Shown here: in pieces, positions 42,901-50,760 of the stretch
Position numbering within the stretch: the stretch's first letter is position 1
Layout of the letters: every line of letters starts with the position of its first letter
DNA from: CAIVAT01 sp049317265
GTDB lineage: Bacteria; Bacteroidota; Bacteroidia; Bacteroidales; FEN-979
NCBI GenBank assembly: GCA_049317265.1
Contig: JBMOIP010000001.1
Coordinates: 62,001-126,000, forward strand
Length of the DNA stretch: 64,000 bases
Direction of reading: 5' to 3'
The notes under the pieces: model-generated
The model's database searches: none
Told to the model about the DNA's origin: nothing
What the model saw: only the letters and a program-made list of their open reading frames with translations
Translations under genes and position numbers: made by a program

Positions 42901-43812
42901 ATGATATGGCAGTTTGGTGAAGTGGGCTACGACTACAGCATCATGTTCAATGGCGACCGCACCGCGCCAAAGCCGGTTCGGTGGGATTACTTCAACCAGC
43001 AGGACCGCCAGAAACTCTATCGTGTATACAGCGGCATGGCCTCCCTCAGGAAAAGCGACGCATTCCGCTTTGGCAACTTTACCAGCGATCTGGGTGGACT
43101 TGGCAAGCGGATGTGGATCTCCCACAGCAGCATGAACGTGGTGATCGCCGGCAACATGGATGTGACCGGCTTCGACATGGCCCCGGGATTTGCCAATGCC
43201 GGGCAGTGGTATGACTATTTCTCAGGACAACCTGTGACCATCACCGACCCTGCAAACCAGACCTTCAACTTCGGTCCCGGCGAATTCAGGGTATTTACCA
43301 GCGTTCCCTTGCCCAAGCCATACCACGATGTTACCATCACTGTGAAAGACTCGCTTACGGGCACGGTGCTCAGCGCCGCCTCCATCACCCTGGAAGGATC
43401 GGGCACCCAGCTTACCGATCCAACAGGCAAAGCCACTTTTATGACCCCCCCGGGATCAGCCCTCATCAAAGTGAGCAAAATCAAATACAAGACCTGGACG
43501 CAATCGCGCACTGTGGCCAACAACCTCGATGTAACCGTCCTCCTGCAACTCGACCCGCACTATGGCGTTGACGATCAGGTTGCGCGGGAGTCGGTAAGGC
43601 TCTACCCGAACCCGGCCCACAATGCAGTGACCATTGAAGCCACCTTTTTATACCAGGTAACCATCTATTCACCCGATGGCCGGCCGATGATGTCGCGCCA
43701 GATGCAGTCTTCCGCCGAAACCTTCGATTTGACAGGGTTGCCCGGTGGAGTGTACATTGTTCGTTTTTCGGGAAGTGGGGCGGTTTTTGGGAGGAAGCTG
43801 GTGGTGGAATAG
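39988..43812 (+). CDS. T9SS-exported GH13 alpha-amylase with binding modules
   Basis: The 1274-residue product from the internal ATG at 39988 has a signal peptide (SSLILVFTVILLLFNGISNFVNGQ) and the same two modules as its neighbours (IYEPDGLRMPGDWNTW, FYLRYSNSNWATSSTLPL). These are followed by a CBM48/E-set domain (AFAIGEFSNWLPNDLNYMKR) and a GH13 catalytic barrel. GH13 signatures are VVFDIVTNHCFG (region I), DGFRFDLSKG (nucleophile Asp), MILEHFAD (acid/base Glu) and DFMENHDQER (transition-state Asp). A carboxypeptidase-regulatory-like domain and a T9SS type A domain (RLYPNPAHNAVTIEA ... GGVYIVRFSGSG) end the protein. It should hydrolyse alpha-1,4-glucans outside the cell. Confidence 0.9.
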   Translation: MKNPNVFAGNPHRLVKSSLILVFTVILLLFNGISNFVNGQIYEPDGLRMPGDWNTWINTPGMGGAFDLQKIQSGTPRWQTIFQYTGTTGAQNFKFVSTSFSDPWGNQWAGNAAITANALSNVTYGTPSEPNNKVSVVQNKWYTVVFEDQGYASTRAIFMQTSAEPVSFVSVMQEPLIVTSQDAVVVTAQLSATPSPEEKFYLRYSNSNWATSSTLPLIMTGLEGTATIPVQPNDTTVEYYVFSSVVVNPAQDWDLVTIRQDNNNGQNYTYQVGEQFSCGQAVNLVTTDPAFPVFGTPVTIYFNATLGNGGLYNYTGDVYAHTGVITNLSTGSTDWKYVKTTWGQNTPETKLARISDNLYSMTIPNIIQYYGVPAGETILKMAFVFRGGVAGTGGNYPEHKNADGSDILIDVSDAALKVKIMNPSSRNPLASPNQVLPVCVEALRNQTISIYLDQQLLKTDSTSSMAYPLVLQGMAPGTYWIKAVAKGATGQVKDSVSIYLRGPVVVEELPAGMKSGINYINNSTVTLVLNDPAGQKNFAFAIGEFSNWLPNDLNYMKRTPDGKNYWVTINGITSQKEYAYQYFIDGKLKVADPYSDKVLDPWNDRWIPKDNYPSLKSYPFDKTIGVVSVFQTNQTAYPWEVTSFTPPAINGTQQDLMVYELLLRDFTDSSSIVKAMEKLDYLKNLGINAVELMPVLEFDGNKSWGYAPNFFFAPDKFYGRKVDYKKFIDECHKRGMAVVFDIVTNHCFGQCPLAMMYFDPNTGVGQPSAANPWLNQQAPHPLSVGYDFNHESPYTREFFKRVLSYWLTEYKVDGFRFDLSKGLTQKYSGSDMGAWSAYDQGRINTLTDYYNHIKSVNDKAYMILEHFADNSEETVLANTGMLLWSAMQDRYKQVGMGWQNNSDISWAYHGNRGWNYPNLVDFMENHDQERIMFEALSNGNSSGSYNIKDTLTALHHMQMAAALFMGIPGPKMIWQFGEVGYDYSIMFNGDRTAPKPVRWDYFNQQDRQKLYRVYSGMASLRKSDAFRFGNFTSDLGGLGKRMWISHSSMNVVIAGNMDVTGFDMAPGFANAGQWYDYFSGQPVTITDPANQTFNFGPGEFRVFTSVPLPKPYHDVTITVKDSLTGTVLSAASITLEGSGTQLTDPTGKATFMTPPGSALIKVSKIKYKTWTQSRTVANNLDVTVLLQLDPHYGVDDQVARESVRLYPNPAHNAVTIEATFLYQVTIYSPDGRPMMSRQMQSSAETFDLTGLPGGVYIVRFSGSGAVFGRKLVVE

Positions 43813-45228
43813 GGGGCAGTAGCTTATGCGTAGTTCCGAGCCCCAGGCTGAGGATTATGCTTGGTTCCGGGCCCCGGGCTAGTAGCATGAGCGGTCTCCT
43901 GACCCCAGGCTGAGGATTATGCTTGGTTCCGGGCCCCAGGCTGAAGCCTGGGGGTGGGTAGGGGAGCCGGTCTATATGCGGACTGTCGTGGGCTGAAGCC
44001 CACGATCCTTCCGGCTTGGGATGCCGGAGGTGGGGCATCAACGCTCTGTTTAACGCCGGGTTTTAACCCGGCGTTAAAAAAACCTCCCAAACTATACCAC
44101 CTTTTGCCTCGCAAACCGATTAAGCATAAAAAGTATGTCCTATGTAAAAATCTGGGTACATGCCGTGTGGGGAACAAAATGGCGGTATCCGGTTGATCAT
44201 TTCCACTGCCTGGTCAGGCTTGGTCCCGACCAGAGTATTGCCGATGTCATCAAGCTGATAAAAGGAGAGTTTTCGTGCTGGGTGAACAAAGCCGGATTAT
44301 CGAAAAGGAAGTTTCAATGGGCGAGGGAATACTATGCTGCCTCCGTCAATGAGCGCAGTGTGCGACATGTGAAGCGCTATATCCGGAACCAGGAGGCTCA
44401 CCATTTAAAGCAGACTTATTACCAGGAAGTGGCAAAGTATTTTGAAGAGCATTCTCCTGAAGTCTGAAATTCGCCGAATTGCTAATCAATAGTATAAAGT
44501 CTCGGCAGGGCTAGCACTACAGATTCGTGGACTTCAGTCCACGACCCTCGCGTCACGACCATACACCCTTCCGAACACCGGGTTTTAACCCGGTGCTGGT
44601 ACCAGGCGCTCGCACCCAGCGCTCATACAGGCGATATATGCCACCATGCTATCCAATACATGCAACACCTCCATGCCCTCTCTGAGATCTCCATCAGTCC
44701 CAAGCAAGGGCAGGAGACTTTATCCCAAGCCCCAGGCTGAATAGCAGGCGTGATCCCAGGCCCCAGGCAGAATAGATGCGAGGTACCAGACCCCAGGCTG
44801 AAGCCTGGGGGTAGACAGGGGGCCCGGTCATCATACGGCCTGTCGTGGGCTGAAGCCCACGATCTTCTCAGCCTGGGAGACCAAAGTTAGGACCCCCTTG
44901 GTTTCGTGGACTTCAGCGAACGACACGGCATCCATGATCGTATATCTTCCGAACACTGGTTTATTAATAGGTTTGTGTGTCTTTCGGTTTTAAGCATGTG
45001 GGGTGGTTTTTGGTAATAAAAATGGTGGTTGGGTGATAAAGACACAACATGACATGCCCTTAATGTGCCCTTTTATGACTACACCGTATTATCAATAATA
45101 CCATAACTACAAATTCTGGCTGGTTTGATCCCGTCTTGAACCAACTGCCTGTCCCTAAAATGCTTTAGATCAAATTATTTTATATAAATGATAGGGAGAT
45201 GTTGACATGTGTTTGGAAATGGATTATA
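43813..45228. mobile_element. REP/RAYT-type repeat region
   Basis: The gene-poor interval is packed with GC-rich palindromes around a transposase remnant (44135-44467). Two 87-bp direct repeats flank it: 43934-44020 and 44791-44877. Both contain CCCCAGGCTGAAGCCTGGGG and GTGGGCTGAAGCCCAC. Further palindromes are at 44052-44075 (AACGCCGGG...CCCGGCGTT), 44526-44543 (CGTGGACTTCAGTCCACG) and 44577-44596 (CACCGGGTTTTAACCCGGTG). Partial copies (GGGCCCCAGGCTGA) are scattered at 43845-43915 and 44735-44770. After 44960 there is AT-rich sequence and the promoter of the next gene. Confidence 0.8.
44135..44467 (+). pseudogene. RAYT / IS200-like Y1 transposase with an internal deletion
   Basis: The 110-residue frame starts MSYVKIWVHAVWGTKWRYP and continues DHFHCLVRLGPDQSIADVIKLIKGE, ...FQWAREYYAASVNERSVRHVKRYIRNQEAHH. 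This is the REP-associated tyrosine transposase pattern, with the HxH motif (HFH) and the Tyr-containing helix (RYIRNQ) retained. Full-length members are about 150-155 residues; some 45 residues between GTK and the HUH motif are missing. The frame was kept, so the deletion is a multiple of three. It probably no longer moves REP elements, unless other copies act in trans. Confidence 0.8.
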
Positions 45229-45258
45229 TTTGGCGGCATAAATTATTATATAAATTTG
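45229..45258 (+). promoter_or_regulatory. Promoter of the 1048-residue surface protein gene
   Basis: TTTG at 45229-45232, an 18-bp spacer and TAAATTTG at 45251-45258 match the phylum consensus. Because it lies downstream of the first in-frame ATG (45207), the true start is the ATG at 45264, only 5 nt after the -7 element. Confidence 0.6.
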
Positions 45259-45263
45259 AGGTT

Positions 45264-48200
45264 ATGAAAAAGACGCTCCTTACTCTTGGTTTAATTGTTC
45301 TTTGCAGTGTATTTGGATTTTCACAGAAGAGCCCATTATGGAGTTGGCCACAATGCCGCAACTATAACGGCGGAGTACCTGAGCAACCTGCAACCATCTA
45401 TCTAGGGGATAATGGTACTTTTGGGTGTGATTCATGGGATATGGTTGACGGTAAATGGCCAAAATGGCAAATTGTTATTCATACTGCTGCAAATATTGAT
45501 GCTGGAATATATAGTAGTTGGTCAAGTTATTCTAATGTTCAGCATAAATCTGGTACTTCACCAAGGTTCACTTCGACAGGTACCTGGTACTGGGGAGTGA
45601 AGGTGGAGTATACTGATGCAGGAGGTACAACCGGATGGTATTGTAATAACAATACTGCCTGGGCAGATATGTATGGGGTTCCTACTTCAAATTTGACAAT
45701 ATCGGTAACGGCTTTATCTGATCCAACGACACCAGCAGCAACTGTTGCCTCCAACTCCCAAATTGATTTAACCTGGACAAAATGGAATAGTAAAAATGTC
45801 ATGATCGTCCGTAGATTGACATCTGCAGGAGCCTCGACTGCACCAACCCAGGGTACGGCATATACTGTTGGTACGACACTGGGTACCGGAACTGTCGTTT
45901 ATAATTCAGGTGGTACCAGTTTTAATGATACAGGCTTAACACCGGGGACAGGGTATACTTATATATTTTACTCTGAAAATTGGAGCTATTATAGTGCAGG
46001 TGCGCCCGCCTCAGCCACAACTACTGCTGTTTCTTCTGCTACAGATTACTTTCGTTCTAAAGTTACAGGAAACTGGAGTGATGCCACTACATGGGAATCT
46101 TCATCAAATAATTCCGTTTGGATAAATGCTACCCTTGCTCCTGCCTCAACAGCCACAGCGACAACCATCCTGAGTGGGCATACTGTAACGCTAACTGCTG
46201 ATGCTGCAGCAAAAGCACTGACCGTGAGTTCCGGGGGAACACTTACTTGTGGAAGTCACTCCCTGTCAATTGCTGCTACGGGTACTTTCACTAACAGCAG
46301 CGGCACTTTCAATGCAGGGACCGGCAATGTTGACTTCGCAGGAACTGCTACGGTCAGTGGTATCGTCAATTTCAACAATGTTACACTGATCGATGGCGTG
46401 AATTTTGGATCCTCCACAACTGTCAATGGTATGCTGACCATTAATGCAGGCGGTTGGGTAAACACAAATGCACCAACCTATGCAATTGGTTCTACCTTAA
46501 CGTATAATTCTGGAACCACCTATGGCAGAAACCTCGAATGGAGTGCCACAACAGGAAAAGGCTATCCGTATCATGTTCAGGTAAAGGGGGGAACCACCCT
46601 GGACCTGAGTGCAAATGGATTTGCAGATCGTGCACTTGCCGGAAATTTATTGTTAGGAGGGACTGGAAGCGCAGGATCACTCACAATGGGTGCGATGAAT
46701 AAAAAATTAACGATTGGAGGTGATCTTGTAATCGGTGGTACTACAGGGACAAGCACCTTGACTCTTTCCAGTGCGGTAGGCGGTGATATTGAAATCAACG
46801 GTAACTGGACACGTAATACAAATGGTGCTTTTACCACCAGTGAAAGAGCTGTGTTTTTTGTGGGAACACTCCCTTCCCTTATTTCAACAAATAATACTGC
46901 CCAGTTTAATTGGGTTTTTATCAATAAAACTGGGTCCGCCGCCGTTACCTTGAATAATGCCCTTCAGGTAAATAACAATTTAACCATTAACGGCGGTGTC
47001 CTTATTGTTTCATCAGGTACTGCACTGACAGTGACAGGCACTCCGGGCACACTTATTAATAACGCCCTTGCATCCGCTCTCATCATCAAATCAGGCGGCT
47101 CCCTTATTCAAAGTTCCGCAAATGTAAGCGCCACAATTGAACGGACAATTTCTGCCTGGACCGATGCCACACATGGCTGGCACTTTCTTTCATCACCTGT
47201 AGCTTCACAGGCCATTGACCCTGCATTTACCAACGCCACGCCAGCCAACTACGACTTTTATGCATGGTGGGAACCCACCAATACCTGGGTGAATTATAAA
47301 AATACAACAACAGCTCCTACATGGGCAACCGCCAATGTTCTCGGAGGCACCAGCGGGGCAGGAAATTTCATTCCCGGGAAAGGTTACCTCGTTTCATATG
47401 CTGCGACGGATACAAAGCAATTTACTGGCACTCTCAACAAAGACAATATCGCTGTCACCAACCTGCCTATCAGCACAGGCACCAACAAAGGGTGGCACCT
47501 GCTCGGAAATCCTTTCTCTTCAGCCATCACATGGGGTACCAACTGGTCCCTCAATCATATCAGTGCAACTGCTAAAATCTGGAAGGAATCAACAGCTTCC
47601 TATATTGATATCTCCTCCGGCGGAGTCATTCCCGCCCTCAATGGGTTTATGGTCCAGGTCAACACCGGTTTCGGCGGAAACAATTCACTGAACATTCCAG
47701 CATCCGCAAGAGTTCACGATGCAACAGCCTGGTTAAAGTCAACAGAAACACCATCTGTTGTATTGGTGGCCAATGACATGGCCGGACAGACGGCTCAGGA
47801 GAGCGTTGTGCGGTTTGATAATGCTGCCACTGCAAGTTTTGATCCGGAATTCGATGCAAATTTTCTGCCGGGTTATGCCCCGCTCTTCTATTCAGTGGCG
47901 GGTGAAGATCATCTTTCAACCAACACCCTTCCCGAAAATGGTGGGATTGTTCAGATTCCGTTTGATTTCGTGAAAAATGACGGGGTGGATTTCACGATCG
48001 AGGCTAAAACCATCTCATCCATCATTGGAGCTGTCATCCTCACCGACCTGAAAACCAATGCTACACAGGACCTTACGCAGAATCCGATCTATACCTTCTC
48101 TTCTGCGGCGGGCGACACACCTGCCCGTTTTAAGCTGACATTTGGCCAGGTGGGTATCGGCGAAGCCCAAAAGGATAAGCTTTTCAATATCTATGCTGCA

Positions 48201-48410
48201 AATAATTCCATCATGCTGTCATGCAAAACAGGAAACGCATCAGGAAACGTATTTGTTTACAACATGGTTGGACAACTTGTAGCCCAACAGGAACTCTCGG
48301 GAAGCACCCTGACCCGCGTTAACCTGAATGCAGGAACCGGATACTACCTCGTAAAAGTTGTTACCAGCGAGCAGACTTATACAGCCAAGGTTTTTGTTAA
48401 CCAGCATTAA
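45264..48410 (+). CDS. Large T9SS-exported surface protein (1048 aa), paralogue of 29655
   Basis: A signal peptide (MKKTLLTLGLIVLCSVFGFSQ) is followed by a unique N-terminal domain (SPLWSWPQCRNYNGGVPEQP...) and a fibronectin III-like segment (IDLTWTKWNSKNVMIVRR). A beta-helix region then has recurring GNWSDATTWESSSNNSVW and LTINAGGWVNTNAPTY units. The last ~400 residues, including the T9SS type A domain (FVYNMVGQLVAQQELSG...GTGYYLVKVVTSEQTYTAKVFVNQH), match the protein at 29655. The start at 45264 is fixed by the promoter. A small PxDGG-tail protein gene follows on the same strand, as at the other locus. Confidence 0.83.
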   Translation: MKKTLLTLGLIVLCSVFGFSQKSPLWSWPQCRNYNGGVPEQPATIYLGDNGTFGCDSWDMVDGKWPKWQIVIHTAANIDAGIYSSWSSYSNVQHKSGTSPRFTSTGTWYWGVKVEYTDAGGTTGWYCNNNTAWADMYGVPTSNLTISVTALSDPTTPAATVASNSQIDLTWTKWNSKNVMIVRRLTSAGASTAPTQGTAYTVGTTLGTGTVVYNSGGTSFNDTGLTPGTGYTYIFYSENWSYYSAGAPASATTTAVSSATDYFRSKVTGNWSDATTWESSSNNSVWINATLAPASTATATTILSGHTVTLTADAAAKALTVSSGGTLTCGSHSLSIAATGTFTNSSGTFNAGTGNVDFAGTATVSGIVNFNNVTLIDGVNFGSSTTVNGMLTINAGGWVNTNAPTYAIGSTLTYNSGTTYGRNLEWSATTGKGYPYHVQVKGGTTLDLSANGFADRALAGNLLLGGTGSAGSLTMGAMNKKLTIGGDLVIGGTTGTSTLTLSSAVGGDIEINGNWTRNTNGAFTTSERAVFFVGTLPSLISTNNTAQFNWVFINKTGSAAVTLNNALQVNNNLTINGGVLIVSSGTALTVTGTPGTLINNALASALIIKSGGSLIQSSANVSATIERTISAWTDATHGWHFLSSPVASQAIDPAFTNATPANYDFYAWWEPTNTWVNYKNTTTAPTWATANVLGGTSGAGNFIPGKGYLVSYAATDTKQFTGTLNKDNIAVTNLPISTGTNKGWHLLGNPFSSAITWGTNWSLNHISATAKIWKESTASYIDISSGGVIPALNGFMVQVNTGFGGNNSLNIPASARVHDATAWLKSTETPSVVLVANDMAGQTAQESVVRFDNAATASFDPEFDANFLPGYAPLFYSVAGEDHLSTNTLPENGGIVQIPFDFVKNDGVDFTIEAKTISSIIGAVILTDLKTNATQDLTQNPIYTFSSAAGDTPARFKLTFGQVGIGEAQKDKLFNIYAANNSIMLSCKTGNASGNVFVYNMVGQLVAQQELSGSTLTRVNLNAGTGYYLVKVVTSEQTYTAKVFVNQH

Positions 48411-48420
48411 CAGGCAATCA

Positions 48421-48480
48421 CAAAGAGGTTAAGAAGCAGGATCACGATTCAGAATTTCCGCATGCTCCTTAACCTCTTTG
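48421..48480 (+). terminator. Inverted repeat between the surface protein and the small tail protein
   Basis: CAAAGAGGTTAAG (48421-48433) and CTTAACCTCTTTG (48468-48480) are perfect 13-bp arms with a 34-nt loop, starting 11 bp after the surface-protein stop. There is no T run after it. It could attenuate expression of the downstream small gene or protect the upstream mRNA. Confidence 0.45.
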
Positions 48481-48533
48481 CGTTTATTCATAGATATCAC
48501 AGGAATTTGCATAATCAAATTTTACGAAATATC

Positions 48534-48782
48534 ATGAAAAAGTCATTGAAACCCATGCTTTTCTCAGTGATTCTCCTTGGTTGCATGGCATTTGCCCAAG
48601 CCAGCTTTGCCCAGGCGCCTCCGCCTCCCCCGGCTGAAAAGGGTTCCGGTACCAACAAAGCGCCGGGAGGCAATGCCCCGGTCGACGGAGGGGTATATGC
48701 TGTACTTGCAATTACAGCCGGGTTCGGTGCATGGAAGTTAGGGAAGAAACTAAGTGGTACTAACACTTTTTCAGCACAATAA
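48534..48782 (+). CDS. Small exported protein with PxDGG-type C-terminal sorting signal; candidate exosortase substrate
   Basis: The 82-residue product has a signal peptide (LKPMLFSVILLGCMAFAQASFAQ), a proline-rich spacer (APPPPPAEKGSGTNKAPGG) and a C-terminal tripartite tail: APVDGG motif (49-53), hydrophobic helix (VYAVLAITAGFGAWKLG) and basic end (KK). This layout is that of exosortase sorting signals; the motif resembles what I recall as PID-CTERM tails in Bacteroidota small proteins. An exosortase-family gene lies 1.2 kb away. The start is the ATG whose product begins with the signal peptide; an upstream ATG (48462) lies within the hairpin region. It overlaps the convergent ATPase gene by 12 bp. 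Confidence 0.75.
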   Translation: MKKSLKPMLFSVILLGCMAFAQASFAQAPPPPPAEKGSGTNKAPGGNAPVDGGVYAVLAITAGFGAWKLGKKLSGTNTFSAQ

Positions 48783-49931
48783 TTCCTGGATTAGTTTCGC
48801 TGCTTCAACGATATTAACCACCTCGATGCCTTTTTTCATTGGCCATCCCTTTTCAACTGGGGTGATAACCAGACAAACCAACGGCTGAATGTCTTCCAGG
48901 GCATTATAGGTGCCACTGGTCAGAGTTGGGGTAAGGCTGGCTTTACACTCTACTGCAATTCGTCTGACTCCGTTTTCGATCACGATATCTATTTCTGAGC
49001 CATGACTGGTTCGGTAAAATGAGAATTGGTATTGTGGGAATGAGGCAGCGATGTTCATGATGACCATCGACTCCCATGCAGATCCGAAAGAAGGGTGGCC
49101 GGCAAGTTGATCAAAATCCTGGATCCTTAAGAGTGCATTGGCTATACCGGTATCGGCCAGATATACTTTAGGGGATTTTATCAATCGTTTTCCCAGGTTT
49201 GAAATAAATGGAGGCAGCAATTTGACCATGAAGGTTGATGCAAGCAGCTCAACATAATTCCGGACTGTCGTATGGCTTACCCCCAGCGAGCTTCCAAGTG
49301 TGGAATAGTTGATCAACTGGCCATTCAGATTGGCCAGCATTTGCCATAATTTCCGCATGGTTACAGGGGAAAAACCTGACCAGAGCAACAAATCCCGCTC
49401 AAGAAAGGTGGCTGTAAAATCTTCCCGCCACTCATACGACTGTTTGCTGTCAGAAACAAGCAGACTTCTTGGAAACCCACCTTTTGACAAATATTCCTGA
49501 AGCGAAAAATCATCTTTTATCTCACGGTAGAGAAATGGGAAAAGCCGTTTATAAGAAATTCTGCCTGCCAGACTTTCAGAACTTTGCTTCAGCAGTTCCC
49601 TGGAGGCAGAGCCCAATATTAGGAAATGACCATTCCCACCCCATTCATCAACCAAACTGCGGAGCAATGGGAATAATTCCGGTTTGCGCTGAATTTCGTC
49701 CAGGCATATTAGCTTGCCATGCTGTGCACCTAAATACCACTCGGCATCATCCAGTTTTTGAAGATCTGACGGCCTTTCCAGGTCCAGGTAAAGGAACTCG
49801 TTTCCGCTATTTTCGGTGAGAACTCTTGCAAGGGTGGATTTCCCGCATTGCCGGGGGCCCAGGATTGCTGTCACAGGATTGTTCGCAATACTGCTTTTGA
49901 TATCAGGTTCAAGTTCACGGGGATAATACAT
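48771..49931 (-). CDS. AAA_14/DUF4143-type ATPase
   Basis: The 386-residue product has Walker A in ILGPRQCGKSTLARVL (about 25-40), Walker B in KLICLDEIQRKPELFPLLRSLV, and a sensor region FLILGSASRELLKQSSESLAGR. These are characteristic of the AAA_14 family. The C-terminal DUF4143 domain has a nuclease-like core (SFYRTSHGSEIDIVIENGVRRIAVECK, resembling a PD-(D/E)xK fold). Such proteins are numerous in this phylum, and their role is unclear (DNA-related or defence roles have been proposed). It is a lone gene between the small sorting-tail protein and the exosortase. Confidence 0.85.
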   Translation of the reverse strand: MYYPRELEPDIKSSIANNPVTAILGPRQCGKSTLARVLTENSGNEFLYLDLERPSDLQKLDDAEWYLGAQHGKLICLDEIQRKPELFPLLRSLVDEWGGNGHFLILGSASRELLKQSSESLAGRISYKRLFPFLYREIKDDFSLQEYLSKGGFPRSLLVSDSKQSYEWREDFTATFLERDLLLWSGFSPVTMRKLWQMLANLNGQLINYSTLGSSLGVSHTTVRNYVELLASTFMVKLLPPFISNLGKRLIKSPKVYLADTGIANALLRIQDFDQLAGHPSFGSAWESMVIMNIAASFPQYQFSFYRTSHGSEIDIVIENGVRRIAVECKASLTPTLTSGTYNALEDIQPLVCLVITPVEKGWPMKKGIEVVNIVEAAKLIQELLC

Positions 49932-49990
49932 ATATTTACCTAAAAACGTGTAAATATAATATTAAAAATTCAAATTACACACAATTTGAT

Positions 49991-50572
49991 CTACTTTTTT
50001 ACAATGTGTGGAGGGTGGTTGATCCGCTCCACCCAGATGATCCATAAAATCAGGATCACTACATAGAACATGCCCCGCAGAACAAGGTCATGCGCAATAT
50101 GCCACCACTCCGGTTTGTAAATGGAAACCAGCGACAGGAGTACGATGCGGAAAATATTGGTGAAGTGGATGATCACCATGCCCATTGGGATGTACCATAA
50201 TTTGTGTTTGAGTAACCCGGGATAAACCATCAGCAACAGGATAAACTGAAGGATCTGTTTATCGCCCGCACAACTTTCGTTGATGGTAATCCAGCTCGCA
50301 TTTTCAAAGTTCATGGTGTGTCCTGAAAGCTTCATCGGAATTTGAAGAATGTGCTGATCAATCCATACACTCTGGTAAAAGACCCAGTTGGTCATGATCT
50401 TGTGTAAATCATTCATATACGCCTGGATGGGCCAGTATAACAAACCTTTTGCCCAGAAGCGGTATGTAAAATGAATCACCAGGGTGATCACGGCAAACCA
50501 GAAAACCTCACGAATCTGGCGATACCGGGGATCGGTGAAAAATTTCCTGATCCAGCTGATGATATTGTTCAT
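49991..50572 (-). CDS. Exosortase-family membrane transpeptidase
   Basis: The 193-residue polytopic protein has the exosortase/archaeosortase triad: Cys101 in INESCAGDKQILQFILLL, Arg142 in TNIFRIVLLSLVSIY, and His161 in HIAHDLVLRGMFYVV. Exosortases cut C-terminal PEP-CTERM-like tails at the inner membrane and transfer the protein to another anchor, often linked with exopolysaccharide. Small forms of about 170-200 residues are known in Bacteroidota. The start ATG at 50572 is chosen because a -7 element at 50612-50619 overlaps the upstream ATG at 50614. Candidate substrates are the small tail proteins at 48534 and 29376. No polysaccharide gene cluster lies nearby. Confidence 0.85.
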   Translation of the reverse strand: MNNIISWIRKFFTDPRYRQIREVFWFAVITLVIHFTYRFWAKGLLYWPIQAYMNDLHKIMTNWVFYQSVWIDQHILQIPMKLSGHTMNFENASWITINESCAGDKQILQFILLLMVYPGLLKHKLWYIPMGMVIIHFTNIFRIVLLSLVSIYKPEWWHIAHDLVLRGMFYVVILILWIIWVERINHPPHIVKK

Positions 50573-50611
50573 GAGTGTTGATTTATTGAGAGATTTAGTA
50601 GGTTTAAAAGG

Positions 50612-50619
50612 CAAAAATA
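50612..50619 (-). promoter_or_regulatory. Putative -7 element of the exosortase gene
   Basis: TATTTTTG on the minus strand. The in-frame ATG at 50614 lies within it, so translation must begin at 50572. No TTG is found at the -33 position. Confidence 0.45.
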
Positions 50620-50709
50620 CAGAAATATCATCACCCTGCCATACATCTCTGAAATGTTAAATATCCATAAATATCTATATATATTTTATGTAGCAATATA
50701 AATTTTTAA

Positions 50710-50717
50710 TAGTTTTG
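50710..50717 (+). promoter_or_regulatory. Putative -7 element of the acyl-CoA carboxylase operon
   Basis: TAGTTTTG matches TAnnTTTG, 43 bp before the ATG at 50761. No standard -33 element was seen. Confidence 0.4.
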
Positions 50718-50760
50718 CCTGAATTTAGAATAAGAATAAATAGTTTTAATTGTCCATTCC

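Noticed and set aside
48771..50572. AAA_14 ATPase as part of the exosortase system
   Set aside because: This ATPase family is common and scattered in the phylum, faces the same way but has its own start, and has no known link with exosortases; adjacency alone is too weak.
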